Shown: piece after piece, positions 19,913 through 28,853 of the stretch
Layout: every line of letters starts with the position of its first letter
Numbering within the stretch: the first letter of the stretch is position 1
Origin: Oscillospiraceae bacterium
Lineage (GTDB): Bacteria; Bacillota; Clostridia; Oscillospirales; Acutalibacteraceae
Reading direction: 5' to 3'
Length of the DNA stretch: 64,000 nt
NCBI GenBank assembly: GCA_029098185.1
Contig: JAQXNV010000043.1
Location: 33,105-97,104, forward strand
Notes under the pieces: model-generated
What the model was told of the DNA's origin: nothing
Seen by the model: only the letters and a program-made list of their open reading frames with translations
Databases searched by the model: none
Position numbers and translations under genes: made by a program

Positions 19913-20012
19913 GTGAGGCATAGCGGCGCATAGCCTTTTTGCTCTTTGCGGGGCGGGGAGAGCGCAGGCAGGGAGAGCAGGCGAAAAAGAATGGGAAAAA
20001 TGAAAAATCCTC

Positions 20013-20041
20013 TTGACCGGGATTTTCTTTTATGGTATAAT
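20013..20041 (+). promoter_or_regulatory. sigma-A-like promoter TTGACC-N17-TATAAT for rpmG-secE-nusG
   Basis: Hexamers and spacing. Confidence 0.7.
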
Positions 20042-20145
20042 ACCCTTACCTCGAGATTAGGGGTTCTTTTTTTGTGCCCTTTTAGAGGGAGGCTTTCGGG
20101 CTACGATACAGCCTAATTTATTTCCGGAAAACGGGAGGTGCCGTC

Positions 20146-20295
20146 ATGAGAGTGAAGATCACTTTGGCTTGCACAGAGTGCAAGCAGCGCAACTACAACA
20201 CAATGAAAAACAAGAAGAACGATCCAGACAGACTTGAAATGAACAAGTATTGCAGATTCTGCAGAAAGCACACTCTGCACAAAGAAACAAAGTAA
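20146..20295 (+). CDS. rpmG: Ribosomal protein bL33 (49 aa)
   Basis: Translates to [57 protein letters not shown]; below the ORF-track length cutoff. Confidence 0.97.
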   Translation: MRVKITLACTECKQRNYNTMKNKKNDPDRLEMNKYCRFCRKHTLHKETK

Positions 20296-20313
20296 AGTCG
20301 GGAGGAACAGCAA

Positions 20314-20535
20314 ATGGCTGAAAAAGCAATGGAGAAGAAGCCAGGAATTGGTACCCGGATCCGCAAGTTTTTTCACGACTTTAAAGTTGAGCTGAAAAAA
20401 ATTGTCTGGACCAAACCGGGCACGGCCTTCAAAAATATGGGCATCGTGCTGGTCGCCATCACCCTGGTGGGGCTGTTTGTGTTTGGTCTCGATACGGGAC
20501 TGGTCGCTTTGCTCGGTCTGTTCATGCACGTTTAA
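20314..20535 (+). CDS. secE: Preprotein translocase subunit SecE
   Basis: Single-TM SecE, ELKKIVWTKPG; between rpmG and nusG. Confidence 0.95.
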   Translation: MAEKAMEKKPGIGTRIRKFFHDFKVELKKIVWTKPGTAFKNMGIVLVAITLVGLFVFGLDTGLVALLGLFMHV

Positions 20536-20573
20536 GTTTGGTATCAAAGTCAGAATCGGAGGAATGAAACAAA

Positions 20574-21095
20574 ATGCCTGATGAAGCAAAATGGTATGTG
20601 GTGCATACCTACTCAGGGTATGAGAACAAAGTAGCGTCCAACCTTGAGAAAACGGTGGAAAACCACAACTTGCAGGATTTAATTCAAGCCATTTCCGTGC
20701 CTACCGAAACCGTTGTCGAGATCAAGGACAACAAGCGCAAAGAGGTGGAGCGGAAGATCTTCCCCGGTTATGTTTTGGTCAAGATGGTTTTGACAGACGA
20801 GTCCTGGTATGTTGTTCGCAACATCCGCGGCTGCACCGGGTTTGTCGGCCCTTCCTCTAAGCCTATCCCGCTGACAGAGGAAGAGATCGCCAGACTGGGT
20901 GTGGAGAAGAAAACCGTTGAGGTTTCTTACGACGTGGGAGATTCCGTCACCATCACCGACGGCCCGCTGGATGGGTTCACCGGTGTGGTGGAGGAAGTCG
21001 ACGTCGAAAAAGGAAGCGTCCGGGTCATGGTTTCCATGTTCGGGCGGGAAACGCCGGTGGACCTGGAGTTAGACCAGGTAGAGCCGGCGGAATGA
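20574..21095 (+). CDS. nusG: Transcription termination/antitermination protein NusG
   Basis: WYVVHTYSGYENKVASNLE; KOW domain. Confidence 0.98.
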   Translation: MPDEAKWYVVHTYSGYENKVASNLEKTVENHNLQDLIQAISVPTETVVEIKDNKRKEVERKIFPGYVLVKMVLTDESWYVVRNIRGCTGFVGPSSKPIPLTEEEIARLGVEKKTVEVSYDVGDSVTITDGPLDGFTGVVEEVDVEKGSVRVMVSMFGRETPVDLELDQVEPAE

Positions 21096-21154
21096 CGTCA
21101 AGCAAAGTTAATTATCCAGCGTTGGCTGTTTAATTAAGAAGGGGGTTTTCCCCT

Positions 21155-21204
21155 GTGGGAGGAACCGATTAAATCTTTGCAAAATCAGTTCCGGTAGTTA
21201 CCAC
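21155..21204 (+). promoter_or_regulatory. Candidate r-protein autoregulatory leader upstream of rplK
   Basis: GTGG..CCAC outer stem enclosing GGAACCGATT/AATCAGTTCC near-perfect stem. Confidence 0.5.
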
Positions 21205-21225
21205 GAATTTTGGAGGTGCAAACAA

Positions 21226-21651
21226 ATGGCGCAAAAGGTAGTGGGCTTGATTAAGCTCCAGATCCCAGCCGGTAAAGCAACACCGGCACCACCGGTTGGC
21301 CCTGCTCTTGGTCAGCACGGTGTAAACATCATGTCCTTTACAAAGGAATTCAACGAGAGAACAAAGAATGACGTTGGTCTGATCATTCCGGTTATCATCA
21401 CAGTGTATGCGGACCGTTCTTTCACATTCGTCACCAAGACTCCTCCGGCAGCAGTTCTGCTGAAGAAGGCCGCCGGCATCGATAAGGCTTCTGGTGAACC
21501 AAACAAGAACAAGGTTGCTTCCGTAACAAAGGAGCAGGTGCAGAAGATCGCCGAGACAAAAATGCCAGACCTCAACGCCGCTTCTCTGGAAGCCGCTATG
21601 AGCATGGTGGCCGGCACTGCACGCAGCATGGGTATCACAGTAGAAGACTAA
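21226..21651 (+). CDS. rplK: Ribosomal protein uL11
   Basis: [32 protein letters not shown]. Confidence 0.99.
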   Translation: MAQKVVGLIKLQIPAGKATPAPPVGPALGQHGVNIMSFTKEFNERTKNDVGLIIPVIITVYADRSFTFVTKTPPAAVLLKKAAGIDKASGEPNKNKVASVTKEQVQKIAETKMPDLNAASLEAAMSMVAGTARSMGITVED

Positions 21652-21659
21652 TGACCCGG

Positions 21660-21690
21660 GTGGGAGGAACACCAAATCCGATTTTACCAC
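21660..21690 (+). promoter_or_regulatory. Candidate second r-protein leader element upstream of rplA
   Basis: GTGGGAGGAAC...TTTACCAC, same flanks as the rplK element. Confidence 0.4.
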
Positions 21691-21708
21691 TTAATTGGGA
21701 GGACAAAC

Positions 21709-22407
21709 ATGAAACACGGTAAAAAATATGTCGACAGCCTCAAGCTGTTCGACCGCACAAATCTCTATGAAGTAAGCGAAGCTCTTGACCTGTGCGTCAA
21801 GACCAGCACTGCAAAGTTTGACGAAACTGTCGAAGTACACGTCAAGCTGGGCGTTGATGGCCGTCACGCTGACCAGCAGGTCCGCGGCGCCATCGTTCTG
21901 CCAAACGGTACCGGTAAATCCGTCCGCGTTCTGGCAATCTGCAAGGGCGACAACGAGAAGGCAGCGCAGGCTGCCGGCGCAGATTTCGTCGGTGCAGAGG
22001 ATATGATCCAGAAGATCCAGTCCGAAGGCTGGGTAGACTTCGACGTCTTGGTCACCACCCCGGATATGATGGGTCTGGTTGGCCGTCTCGGTAAGATCCT
22101 CGGTCCCCGCGGTTTGATGCCAAACCCGAAGGCTGGCACCGTGACACCGGACATCGCTAAGGCGATCCACGACGCGAAGGCCGGTAAGATCGAGTACCGT
22201 CTGGACAAGACCAACATCATTCACTGCGCGATCGGTAAGGCTTCCTTTGGCCCTGAAAAGCTGAAGGAGAACTTTGACGCTCTGCTGGGCGCCATCGTCA
22301 AGGCAAAGCCGGCTGCTGCAAAGGGTCAGTACATCAAGTCCTGCGTTGTTGCAACAACCATGGGCCCAGGTGTCCGCATGAACCCGGTAAAGGTTGGCCT
22401 CGAATAA
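21709..22407 (+). CDS. rplA: Ribosomal protein uL1
   Basis: [22 protein letters not shown]. Confidence 0.99.
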   Translation: MKHGKKYVDSLKLFDRTNLYEVSEALDLCVKTSTAKFDETVEVHVKLGVDGRHADQQVRGAIVLPNGTGKSVRVLAICKGDNEKAAQAAGADFVGAEDMIQKIQSEGWVDFDVLVTTPDMMGLVGRLGKILGPRGLMPNPKAGTVTPDIAKAIHDAKAGKIEYRLDKTNIIHCAIGKASFGPEKLKENFDALLGAIVKAKPAAAKGQYIKSCVVATTMGPGVRMNPVKVGLE

Positions 22408-22422
22408 TTTTTTAGAAAAAAC

Positions 22423-22451
22423 TTGACAAGCCCTTTGGGCTGTCGTAAAAT
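22423..22451 (+). promoter_or_regulatory. sigma-A-like promoter TTGACA-N17-TAAAAT for rplJL
   Basis: Hexamers and spacing. Confidence 0.75.
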
Positions 22452-22457
22452 ATCATT

Positions 22458-22615
22458 TAGCTGTACTTTATCCAAAGACAGCAGGTGTACCGCATAATGG
22501 GAGGAACTCCCGCCTGCCGAGGAAAAGCGATGGAATCATCATGATCGCGTGATCGAGAACATGATCGTAATGACAAAGCCTTTCCCGCCCGTTGCGAGAA
22601 GGGCTTTTTTCCTTC
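22458..22615 (+). ncRNA. L10 (rplJ) leader with intrinsic attenuator-like terminator
   Basis: About 160-nt structured UTR before rplJ ending in AAGCCTTTC...GAGAAGGGCTTTTTT. Confidence 0.8.
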
Positions 22616-22653
22616 ATATTATGCGCACGGAATCACTATGGAGGTGAATAGGT

Positions 22654-23169
22654 TTGCCAAGCGAAAAGATTTTGGAACAAAAGAAGCAGGCTGTTGCTGA
22701 ACTCAGCGCAAAGCTGAAGGAGTCCTGCGTTGGTGTCGTTGTCGATTACAAGGGCATCTCCGTTGCAGATGACACTAAGCTCCGCAAAGAGATTCGGGAA
22801 AGTGGTGCGACAACTTATGCAGTTGTCAAGAACACCCTGCTCTCCAGAGCCCTGAAGGATGCTGGCATCGAGGGTATGGACGATGTGCTGGAAGGCACAA
22901 CAGCAATTGCTTACAGTAACGAGGATTACACCGCTGGTGCAAGAATCCTGAACAACTATGCAGAAAAGAGCAAGACCTTCAACATCAAGGCCGGCTTCAT
23001 CGACGGTAAAGTCGTAAGCAAGGAAGAAGTTGAAAAACTGGCTAAGATCCCGTCCAAGGAAGGTCTCATCGCACAGATCCTGTATGGTCTCAATGCGAAC
23101 ATTGCTGGTCTGGCAAGAGCAATTCAGGCTGTTGCAGACAAGAAGTCCGAAGAAGGCGAAGTAGCATAA
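22654..23169 (+). CDS. rplJ: Ribosomal protein uL10
   Basis: [25 protein letters not shown] start. Confidence 0.97.
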   Translation: MPSEKILEQKKQAVAELSAKLKESCVGVVVDYKGISVADDTKLRKEIRESGATTYAVVKNTLLSRALKDAGIEGMDDVLEGTTAIAYSNEDYTAGARILNNYAEKSKTFNIKAGFIDGKVVSKEEVEKLAKIPSKEGLIAQILYGLNANIAGLARAIQAVADKKSEEGEVA

Positions 23170-23221
23170 GCTGCCGCCAAAGAACGATTTTAACATTAAC
23201 CTGTATTTTGGAGGTATTATC

Positions 23222-23599
23222 ATGTCTGAGAAGATTACAAACATCATTGAAGAAGTAAAGGCTCTCTCCGTTCTCGAGCTGTCCGAGCTGGTTAAGGCAA
23301 TCGAAGAGGAGTTCGGCGTATCCGCTGCTGCTCCAGTTGCTGTTGCTGCTGCAGGTGCTGCTGCTCCTGGCGCTGCTGCTGAGGAAAAGACCGAGTTTGA
23401 CGTTATCCTGAAGGGCGCTGGCGCAAACAAGATCGCTGTTATCAAGGTTGTCCGTGAGATCACCGGCCTGGGCCTGAAGGAAGCTAAGGCTGTTGTTGAC
23501 GGCGCTCCGAAGCCTGTTAAGGAAGGCGTTTCCAAGGATGATGCTGAGGCAATCAAGACAAAGCTCACCGAGGCTGGCGCAGAGGTAGAAGTGAAATAA
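23222..23599 (+). CDS. rplL: Ribosomal protein bL7/L12
   Basis: Ala-rich hinge and [35 protein letters not shown]. Confidence 0.99.
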   Translation: MSEKITNIIEEVKALSVLELSELVKAIEEEFGVSAAAPVAVAAAGAAAPGAAAEEKTEFDVILKGAGANKIAVIKVVREITGLGLKEAKAVVDGAPKPVKEGVSKDDAEAIKTKLTEAGAEVEVK

Positions 23600-23627
23600 G
23601 TTCTTTTACAGAGCGTACGGTAAAGGA

Positions 23628-23676
23628 AATCGTAAGCGGTTTGGTGGCAGAAATGCCATCAGGCCGCTTTTTTGTT
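23628..23676 (+). terminator. Terminator after rplL
   Basis: AAGCGGtttggTGGCagaaatGCCAtcaggCCGCTTTTTTG. Confidence 0.75.
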
Positions 23677-23780
23677 TGGCGTTGTTGCTTTTAGAGAAAT
23701 TTGGGCGGAAAGTTTTTCGGAAAAATGATGAAGAAATTGTAAATTAGCGGGATGATGACGTCTTTGTCACAAAAAATCGG

Positions 23781-23809
23781 TTGCAGGAAGCAGGAAAATA
23801 TACTATAAT
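23781..23809 (+). promoter_or_regulatory. Promoter TTGCAG-N17-TATAAT
   Basis: Hexamers and spacing upstream of the flippase-like gene. Confidence 0.6.
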
Positions 23810-23891
23810 ACCTGTTAGGTGTTTTTACACGCGGGCAAGTGTGTAAAGTTGTTAGTCGAAAAGAAGAAATATGACGGTATGAGGAATCGAG

Positions 23892-24995
23892 ATGGAATTT
23901 AGCTTAAAACAACTCTTTAAGAAAAATTGGCTTGCCATCGTCACAACAGCCATTACGGTGGCGGTCCTGGTTTATTTTCTTGTCACCACAGACGGCATCA
24001 ATGCCTTTTTGTCTGTGGCCAGTGACCTGAAGGTCTCCTGGATCGTGTTGATGTTTGTGGCGGTGTTTGCCAACTGGGCCCTGGAGGGAACGGCTCTCCA
24101 CTACATTACCCGGCGGATCTATCCGGACTGGCCCCTGAAAAACTCCATTGTCATCGGCATGGTCGGCCTGCTCTACGGTGCGCTGACGCCGTTTTCGTCC
24201 GGCGGCCAGCCGATGCAGGTCTACTTTATGAAAAAAATGGGCGCCGATCCCGGAAAAGCAGCGGCGGTCATCACGGTCAAGACCATGGTGTATCAGGTGG
24301 TCATGGTGATCTTTGCGGTGGTCATGGTGGTGTGGAAGCTGCCCTTCTTCCAGCAGCAGAACATCAGTAATTTCTGGTTCATTACCCTGATCGGCCTGGC
24401 GGCAAACCTGCTCTTTATCAGCGCAGTGTTTTTCTTTTCTTTCCACCAGAAGCTGACCAGCCGCATCGTTACAGCGCTCATTAACCTGCTCCACAAGATG
24501 CACCTGTGCAAAAATCCCGAGAAGCGCAAGGAAAGCATCCTGGGCGCTTTCCGGATGTACTTTGAAAGCACTCGTCTGGTGGGCAGATCGGTATCGATGT
24601 ATCTTGTGGTCGGCATCATGCAGATGGCCCAGATCTTTGTCACCTGCATCGTGCCTTACTGCATCTATCGCAGCTTCGGCTTCCACGGCGCATCGCTGAT
24701 GAATATGGTGGCGGCCCAGTCCTTCGTCACCATGGTGTCGGCCTTTGTGCCGCTGCCGGGCGCTTCCGGCGGTGCCGAGGGCAGCTTTTACATCTATTTC
24801 AATATGTTCTTCCAGAAAAATACGTTGGTGCCGGCCATCTTTATCTGGCGGATCATGACGTATTATCTGACGATCTTTGTGGGCTGCTTTTTTGCGGTGT
24901 TCGGCAAGCGCATCCCCTGTCGTACGCTGCGGGAAAATCCCAAGCTGGCCAAGGTGCAGCTGCAATCGCCCGACGATATACCCTTTTCCGAATAA
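23892..24995 (+). CDS. Lysylphosphatidylglycerol synthase TM region / UPF0104 flippase-like membrane protein
   Basis: Multi-TM; TPFSSGGQPMQVYFMKK and PLPGASGGAEGSF motifs. Confidence 0.85.
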   Translation: MEFSLKQLFKKNWLAIVTTAITVAVLVYFLVTTDGINAFLSVASDLKVSWIVLMFVAVFANWALEGTALHYITRRIYPDWPLKNSIVIGMVGLLYGALTPFSSGGQPMQVYFMKKMGADPGKAAAVITVKTMVYQVVMVIFAVVMVVWKLPFFQQQNISNFWFITLIGLAANLLFISAVFFFSFHQKLTSRIVTALINLLHKMHLCKNPEKRKESILGAFRMYFESTRLVGRSVSMYLVVGIMQMAQIFVTCIVPYCIYRSFGFHGASLMNMVAAQSFVTMVSAFVPLPGASGGAEGSFYIYFNMFFQKNTLVPAIFIWRIMTYYLTIFVGCFFAVFGKRIPCRTLRENPKLAKVQLQSPDDIPFSE

Positions 24996-25014
24996 TCAAG
25001 ATCATCAAACTCCC

Positions 25015-25048
25015 GCAGGCGGTGGCGCAGACCACGGCCTGCTTTTTT
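25015..25048 (+). terminator. Terminator
   Basis: GCAGGC...GCCTGCTTTTTT. Confidence 0.75.
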
Positions 25049-25124
25049 CTGCCTTTTTAGGGGGTAGTCTATTTTTTGCGCCCGGCGCATAGGATAGAAC
25101 ACAACGAAAAAGGTGGTGGGATAG

Positions 25125-27737
25125 TTGCAGTATCACGGACTTTCCATAGCGGAGAGCTTATCCCGATGCCGCAGCAGCCAAAAGGGACTTACGCCGGAAC
25201 AGGCGGCCAACCGGCTGCGGGAGCAGGGAGAAAATAAACTGGTCACAACAAAGAAAAAGGGCATTGTTCGGCGGTTTTTCGCCCAGTTTGCCGACTTCAT
25301 GATCTTGATTTTGCTGGCGGCTGCCGCCATTTCCTTTGTGACGTCTTATTTGCAGCACGACACAGATTATATCGACTCCATCATCATTCTGGCCATTGTG
25401 GTCCTCAATGCCATCACGGGGATGATCCAGGAGAGCCGGGCAGAAAAGGCCATCGAGGCGTTAAAGAAAATGGCATCGCCTCAGGCGACGGTACTGCGGG
25501 ATGGCAAGGAACAGAAGATCCCCGCCACACAACTGGTGGTCGGGGACATCGTTCTGCTGTCTATGGGAGATCTGGTTCCAGCAGACCTAAGATTGCTGGA
25601 AGGCCATCATCTGCGCATCGAGGAATCGTCCCTAACGGGAGAATCCCTGCCGGTAGAAAAAGAGCCGGACCGGGTCTTTCCGGAGGAAACCTCTCTGGGC
25701 GACCGGAAAAACATGGCCTTTCTGGGCAGCAGTGTTTCCGAGGGCCGGGGTGTGGGATTGGTCGTAGCTACCGGCATGGATACCCAAATGGGCCACATCG
25801 CCCACATGATCCACACAGAGGAGTCGCCGGAGACACCGCTTCAGCGGCGGCTGGCCAAAACGGGAAAGGTGCTGGGCCTCTGCGCTTTGGGCATCTGCTT
25901 CCTCATTTTTATTTTGGGCTTGTTCCAGTCTATCCCGCCGCTGGATATGCTGTTGGTATCTATCAGCCTGGCAGTGGCCGCCATTCCTGAAGGGCTGCCG
26001 GCAGTAGTCACTATCGTGTTGGCCATGGGCGTCCGGCGGATGGCGCAAAAGCGGGCCATCGTCCGGCGACTGCCCGGAGTGGAAACGCTGGGCAGTGCCA
26101 GTGTTATCTGTTCCGATAAGACCGGCACGCTGACTCAGAACCAGATGACGGTGGTGGAAACGGCTACCCTGGACGGGAAGGTAGCCATGGAGGGAAAAGA
26201 GGGACAGTTTTTGCTGGAGCTGGGCACACTCTGCTCCAACTGTACGCTGCAAAACGGCACAGTGCTGGGCAACCCCACCGAAGTTGCTATCGGGAAAGCC
26301 GCCGGCCGCACAAGGGCATCTTTAGAGCGGACGGCGCCCCGGGTGTATGAGGTGGCCTTCACCTCGGCCCGCAAGCGGATGACTACGGTCCACCGCCTTT
26401 CGGAAGGAGGCTATCAGGTCATCTGCAAAGGCGCGCCGGACGTTTTGCTGGAACGGTGCCGGTACGTTCTTCACGGCGGCAGGGAACAGGTGCTCTCGCC
26501 GTCTCTGCGGCAGAGCTTACTGCGGCAGAACAGCGCCATGGCGTCCAGAGCGCTGCGGGTGCTGGCCGTGGCTTATAAGCGCATGGACCGATTGACCCGG
26601 TCGGAGGAATCCCTGGAGAGAGATCTGATTTTCTGCGGATTTATCTGCATGATGGACCCGCCCCGCAAAGAAGTAAAACAGGCAGTGGATCTGTGCCATC
26701 AGGCCGGCATCAAAACGGTGATGATCACCGGCGACCATTTGGCTACAGCGGAAGCTATCGCCAAAGAGATCGGCATTTTGCGGCCCGGTGATAAGACGAT
26801 GACCGGTGCGGAGCTGGATCGGATGGATCAGGTGACGCTGGAGCAGCACATTTATGATTACGCTGTTTACGCCAGAGTGTCGCCGGTACACAAGGCCCGG
26901 ATCGTCAAGGCATTCCAGTCTCACGGAGAAGTCGTTGCCATGACCGGCGATGGCGTCAATGATGCCCCAGCTCTCAAGGTAGCCGACATCGGTTGTGCGA
27001 TGGGTCGTTCCGGCACAGATGTAGCCAAAGGCGCCGCCGACCTCATTTTGACCGACGACAACTTCTCCACCATCGTAGAGGCGGTACAGGAAGGCCGAGG
27101 CATCTACGCCAACATTCGCAAGACGATCCACTTTTTGCTGTCCTGCAATGTGGGCGAGATTTTGACCGTGCTGGTGTCTTTCCTGCTGGGATTGCCCACG
27201 CCGCTGTTGGCCATCCAACTGCTCTGGGTGAACCTGGTGACCGATTCCCTGCCGGCGTTGGCGCTGGGCGTAGATCCCATTGAGAAGGATCAGATGAATT
27301 CGCCGCCAGTCAAGCAAAATTCGGGTTTTTTCGCAGGCCACCTAGGGTATCATATCGTCGTAGAGGGCTGTATGATCGGTTCGCTGGCGGTGCTGGCCTA
27401 TACCATCGGCCGGGTCTTTTTCGACCTGGATCCCAGCGTGCCCATCATTGGCCGGACCATGGCCTTTGCCGTCCTCAGCTTGTCCCAGTTGGTCCATGCG
27501 TTCAATATGCGGTCGGAAAGATCTCTGTTCCGTGTGGGCATTTTCCGCAACAAAAGTCTCGTTTTGGCATTCTTTGTCTGCGCGCTGTTACAGGTATCGG
27601 TCATCGTGATCCCACCGCTGTCCGCCCTGTTTAAGACGCAGATGCTCACCGGGATGCAGTGGCTTATCGTTGCGGGGCTGTCGCTGGTGCCTTTACTTTT
27701 AGTAGAAATTGAGAAATGTTTTATCAACAGAAAATGA
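25125..27737 (+). CDS. Cation-translocating P-type ATPase (P2A/calcium type)
   Basis: DKTGTLT, TGD and GDGVNDAPALK motifs; cation N-terminal domain; TTG start. Confidence 0.95.
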   Translation: MQYHGLSIAESLSRCRSSQKGLTPEQAANRLREQGENKLVTTKKKGIVRRFFAQFADFMILILLAAAAISFVTSYLQHDTDYIDSIIILAIVVLNAITGMIQESRAEKAIEALKKMASPQATVLRDGKEQKIPATQLVVGDIVLLSMGDLVPADLRLLEGHHLRIEESSLTGESLPVEKEPDRVFPEETSLGDRKNMAFLGSSVSEGRGVGLVVATGMDTQMGHIAHMIHTEESPETPLQRRLAKTGKVLGLCALGICFLIFILGLFQSIPPLDMLLVSISLAVAAIPEGLPAVVTIVLAMGVRRMAQKRAIVRRLPGVETLGSASVICSDKTGTLTQNQMTVVETATLDGKVAMEGKEGQFLLELGTLCSNCTLQNGTVLGNPTEVAIGKAAGRTRASLERTAPRVYEVAFTSARKRMTTVHRLSEGGYQVICKGAPDVLLERCRYVLHGGREQVLSPSLRQSLLRQNSAMASRALRVLAVAYKRMDRLTRSEESLERDLIFCGFICMMDPPRKEVKQAVDLCHQAGIKTVMITGDHLATAEAIAKEIGILRPGDKTMTGAELDRMDQVTLEQHIYDYAVYARVSPVHKARIVKAFQSHGEVVAMTGDGVNDAPALKVADIGCAMGRSGTDVAKGAADLILTDDNFSTIVEAVQEGRGIYANIRKTIHFLLSCNVGEILTVLVSFLLGLPTPLLAIQLLWVNLVTDSLPALALGVDPIEKDQMNSPPVKQNSGFFAGHLGYHIVVEGCMIGSLAVLAYTIGRVFFDLDPSVPIIGRTMAFAVLSLSQLVHAFNMRSERSLFRVGIFRNKSLVLAFFVCALLQVSVIVIPPLSALFKTQMLTGMQWLIVAGLSLVPLLLVEIEKCFINRK

Positions 27738-27844
27738 CTGTTTTCGACAAGAATCCATCGGTAGTATCTATGGATTGTTGAAAATCTATATGTAGATGAG
27801 CAATGGATCTAAAGAACTTTTGGGAACTTTGTAGACAATACGGA

Positions 27845-27873
27845 TTGCAACAAGGGAGAAAATCCCCTATGAT
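27845..27873 (+). promoter_or_regulatory. Promoter TTGCAA-N17-TATGAT
   Basis: Hexamers upstream of the 27917 gene. Confidence 0.5.
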
Positions 27874-27916
27874 TTAAGTGAACATAATTCACATAGAAAA
27901 CAAGGAGATCGAACCA

Positions 27917-28165
27917 ATGAAGAGACAACGAATCGGCACCGTCAGATTGCAGGAAGGAGGAGATATACTGTACTACTATTTGCTCGGCAGCCGCCGGGAA
28001 GGCTACGGGCTGGAGGTGGTGCGCCATGTTTCGGGGCAGATGACCCGGGAGCGCTGCGAGAAGATTTCCAGGAGCCGGCAAAAGGTGCTGACGTTGGGCA
28101 AAGCTGTTTTTCGTGGAATTGTGTTCCCAGGCTTTTTGTCTGAGATCGTGGAGGAGTGGAAGTGA
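27917..28165 (+). CDS. Small protein, possibly DUF6514-like
   Basis: AAGGAG SD; YGLEVVRH...LSEIVEEW pattern resembles DUF6514 by recollection only. Confidence 0.55.
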   Translation: MKRQRIGTVRLQEGGDILYYYLLGSRREGYGLEVVRHVSGQMTRERCEKISRSRQKVLTLGKAVFRGIVFPGFLSEIVEEWK

Positions 28166-28179
28166 TCCGCCCGACGCAA

Positions 28180-28212
28180 ACAAGCGGCCCGTGTCCCCCG
28201 CGGGCTGCTTTT
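28180..28212 (+). terminator. Terminator
   Basis: AAGCGGCCCG...CGGGCTGCTTTTCCTTTTT. Confidence 0.65.
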
Positions 28213-28257
28213 CCTTTTTCCCATTGCGAAACGGGAGAAAATCCGGTACAATATGCC

Positions 28258-28352
28258 TTGCGGAGAGAAAAACACAGCCCGGTTGGTAGTCCGGGCGAAG
28301 GACACTTGTCCTTTCAGTAACCTGCCTCCTTGGTTGTCCCCTCTCTGCGGAA
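28258..28352 (+). ncRNA. Probable yjdF riboswitch
   Basis: Promoter-like TTGCGA-N17-TACAAT directly upstream; closing stem GCGGAGAG/CTCTCTGC; hairpins GCCCGG/CCGGGC and AAGGAC/GTCCTT; precedes a YjdF-family gene. Confidence 0.75.
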
Positions 28353-28373
28353 ACGCAAAAAGGAGGAATGGCC

Positions 28374-28787
28374 ATGAATACGCTCTCAGTACGGCTGCAA
28401 ATTTTGTTTGAGGACCCCTTTTGGATCGGTTTGCTGGAGCGGCGGGAAAACGGGACCCTTTCTGTTTCGAAGGTGACCTTTGGGGCGGAGCCGCGGGAAC
28501 CGGAGGTGCTGGCGTTTTACATCAAAAACTGGCGCCATCTGCGGTTTAGTCCAGCAGTCCCTTGTCCGGAACAGGAAAAGCACCAGAACCCCAAACGGCG
28601 CAGCCGGGATGCCCGGCGCATACAGCAGACGGGCATCGGGACCCGATCTCAGCAGGCGCTGCAACTGCAGCGGGAGCAGCAGAAACAGGAACGCAAGATG
28701 GTTTCCAAGGAAGAAAAACTGCGGGAACAGGAGCGTCAGTTTCAGCTTCGGCGCCAAAAGAAAAAGGAAAAGCACAAAGGCCACTAA
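28374..28787 (+). CDS. yjdF: YjdF family protein (DUF2992)
   Basis: LSVRLQILFEDPFWIGLLERRENGTLSVSKVTFGAEPREPEVLAFY and a long basic C-terminal tail; SD AAGGAGG. Confidence 0.85.
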   Translation: MNTLSVRLQILFEDPFWIGLLERRENGTLSVSKVTFGAEPREPEVLAFYIKNWRHLRFSPAVPCPEQEKHQNPKRRSRDARRIQQTGIGTRSQQALQLQREQQKQERKMVSKEEKLREQERQFQLRRQKKKEKHKGH

Positions 28788-28807
28788 AGACTGCTTTCGT
28801 GTTCGGC

Positions 28808-28843
28808 CAAAAAAACGCCCCGGTTTAGCCGGGGCGTTTGCTC
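28808..28843. terminator. Terminator between convergent yjdF and NAPRTase
   Basis: AAACGCCCCGGtttagCCGGGGCGTTTG. Confidence 0.8.
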
Positions 28844-28853
28844 GTTTTGCCGA

